A stretch of DNA of 64,000 nt from Nautilus pompilius (taxonomy: Eukaryota > Mollusca > Cephalopoda > Nautilida > Nautilidae). Positions 63,080 through 64,000 of this stretch are shown one piece after another. The stretch spans positions 3,796,501 to 3,860,500 of the forward strand of contig JACATO010002186.1 of assembly GCA_018389105.1 (NCBI GenBank). Reading direction: 5' to 3'. The notes below the pieces were generated by a model, which saw nothing but the letters and a program-made list of their open reading frames with translations, did no database searches and had not been told where the DNA came from. Position 1 is the first letter of the stretch, and every line of letters starts with the position of its first letter. The translations under genes and the position numbers were made by a program.

Positions 63080-63132
63080 CCCATATCTCCACTGAACTTG
63101 AAGTGGTGGTCAGTAAATGGAGCTATCAGTTG
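63080..63132 (-). CDS. RICTOR: rictor exon R1 (rightmost seen)
   Basis: A 53-nt exon, phase 0 start, phase 2 end, acceptor catttttag, donor gtgagt. It encodes QLIAPFTDHHFKFSGDM plus two bases of Gly. Human RICTOR has ERILAPYTDFHYRHSPDT at about residue 250. Relative to human, six or so residues are missing at the junction to R2 (human TAEGQLKEDRE, here GDDRE). Exons for the first 250 residues should lie to the right, outside the window. Confidence 0.9.
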
Positions 63133-64000
63133 CTAAAAATGTAGAAAAAAAATATCACCATGTAAAACACAATGCCTTTAATACAATTATTTCTTCAGCA
63201 CAATACCTGCAATAGAATGTCCTTTCACCTCATGTCTTCAATGCAATACAATACAATGCCTATAACAGACTGTCTTAAGGATAGTGATTTTAAAATGCAG
63301 GGCGTGTAGATTAAGGGTATCCAAGATTAAGGCACCATCTACACTCTGGTAACTATTCTAACCAACCAAGCTGACATGGATCATGGCTGCAGTAAAAAAT
63401 ATGCTAATGAGCAACTTACTTCCCTAAAAATTATTCAATGGAATTTTGATGGAATTCACCCAATAGTAGTAGCATAGTTATCTCCAGCCGAATATAGAGG
63501 GGTATGTTAATGGTTTTTTTAATGCTCACTCAAAGATTTGAACCATTGGCAAGAAAAGAGATCCTCTGAAGGTGGAAATGGTAGTATTCTAACAACTGAG
63601 AGAAATTCCTTTCAAGAGTATGCTCCAGATGGATTAATGTTATGGAGAATCCAGTTACTACATTATATTTTTGTAAATATATACTGAATTTATACCCCAA
63701 ACCTCATACTGAGGAGGAGGAAAACTACTAAAGAAAATGATTTTAATGACAGTGTTGCATGGGAGAACAACAGAATGCAGAAAAAATTCTGGACTCTGCA
63801 TTGGAGACTAATCTTACCACTTCGAATGATGGTACATAAAAGGAATGGAACTACAAGTACCCCATATGTTTTATTCTGTGCAGTAACAATGATGCAATAC
63901 CCAAGCTGGAAAGTCGTTTGATAAGCGACCACTTTCTCATTGTTAATGAAATTATATTTAGTAAAATGAGAGCTCAACAGTCTCTTCTCATGAGGTGGAA
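63133..64000. other. rictor intron to window end, nothing recognised
   Basis: 870 bases. The minus-strand frame at 63977-63690 has no similarity to the expected preceding part of rictor and lacks an acceptor/donor pair in phase, so I treat it as intron. Confidence 0.55.

Larger units (their letters stand above)
319..63132 (-). other. RICTOR: rictor gene, central part (18 exons, both ends outside window)
   Basis: Rictor is the defining scaffold subunit of mTOR complex 2, which phosphorylates AKT, SGK and PKC kinases. Eighteen minus-strand exons in collinear order match human RICTOR as remembered, from about residue 250 (start of the exon at 63132) to about residue 765 (exon ending at 319). 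They cover the armadillo/HEAT-like RICTOR_N region, the middle RICTOR_M region and the start of the RasGEF_N-like part. All introns have GT..AG ends. Splice phases are consistent at every junction except across 19279-7657, where an exon is missing from my map. Total exon length found is 1803 nt. Identity to human is about 50-60 percent where clear, so a diverged, probably invertebrate, orthologue. No in-frame stop occurs in any exon, so the gene looks functional. Confidence 0.95.

Overview
This is eukaryotic nuclear DNA: AT-rich, with short exons set in long introns bounded by GT..AG, tRNA-derived and DNA-transposon repeats, and no operons or bacterial signals. The backbone is a single protein-coding gene on the minus strand that runs through almost the whole window. 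I recognise it as rictor (rapamycin-insensitive companion of mTOR, the scaffold subunit of mTORC2) by matching its exons to the human protein as I remember it. Eighteen exons (about 1.8 kb, about 600 codons) lie between 63132 and 319. They correspond roughly to human residues 250 to 765. The first exons (N-terminal armadillo region) lie beyond the right end and the C-terminal half beyond the left end. Identity to human is about 50-60 percent in good exons, which is too low for a jawed vertebrate. I therefore infer an invertebrate. A chelicerate or another non-insect invertebrate fits the large introns and the repeat content, but I cannot fix the species.

From right to left the gene reads: exons at 63.1, 60.2, 58.9, 55.6, 52.3, 50.4, 41.4, 38.2, 33.7, 31.4, 28.7, 28.1, 25.3, 19.3, 7.6, 3.8, 3.1 and 0.4 kb. 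Splice phases agree at all thirteen junctions from the first exon to the one at 19.3 kb, and again from 7.6 kb to the left end. One exon (or more) between 19.3 and 7.7 kb is missing from my map, as both phase and homology show. The extra exon at 31.4 kb, together with the tail of the exon at 33.7 kb, makes a segment about 35 residues longer than in human.

The introns are a graveyard of cut-and-paste transposons. An hAT element (8158-12008) has an exact 8-bp target duplication and carries a second, non-autonomous element (9826-10242) with its own 8-bp duplication. Two mariner elements (15.5-17.5 kb) lie nested, the inner one with an internal inversion. A nearly complete Tc1 element (25714-27254) abuts an internally deleted pogo/Tigger element (27257-27975) through one shared TA. 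Older Tc1-group relics lie at 1.6-2.5, 38.7-39.6 and 59.0-59.8 kb, pogo relics at 30.7-31.2 and 57.0-58.8 kb, and a tRNA-derived SINE at 35.9 kb. A decayed copy of an uncharacterised repetitive protein family lies at 19.8-20.4 kb. No transposase seen here is intact.

I found no new gene system. The items most worth a second look are the nested and rearranged transposons, the frameshifted unknown family at 20 kb, the missing rictor exon and the lineage-specific rictor extension.
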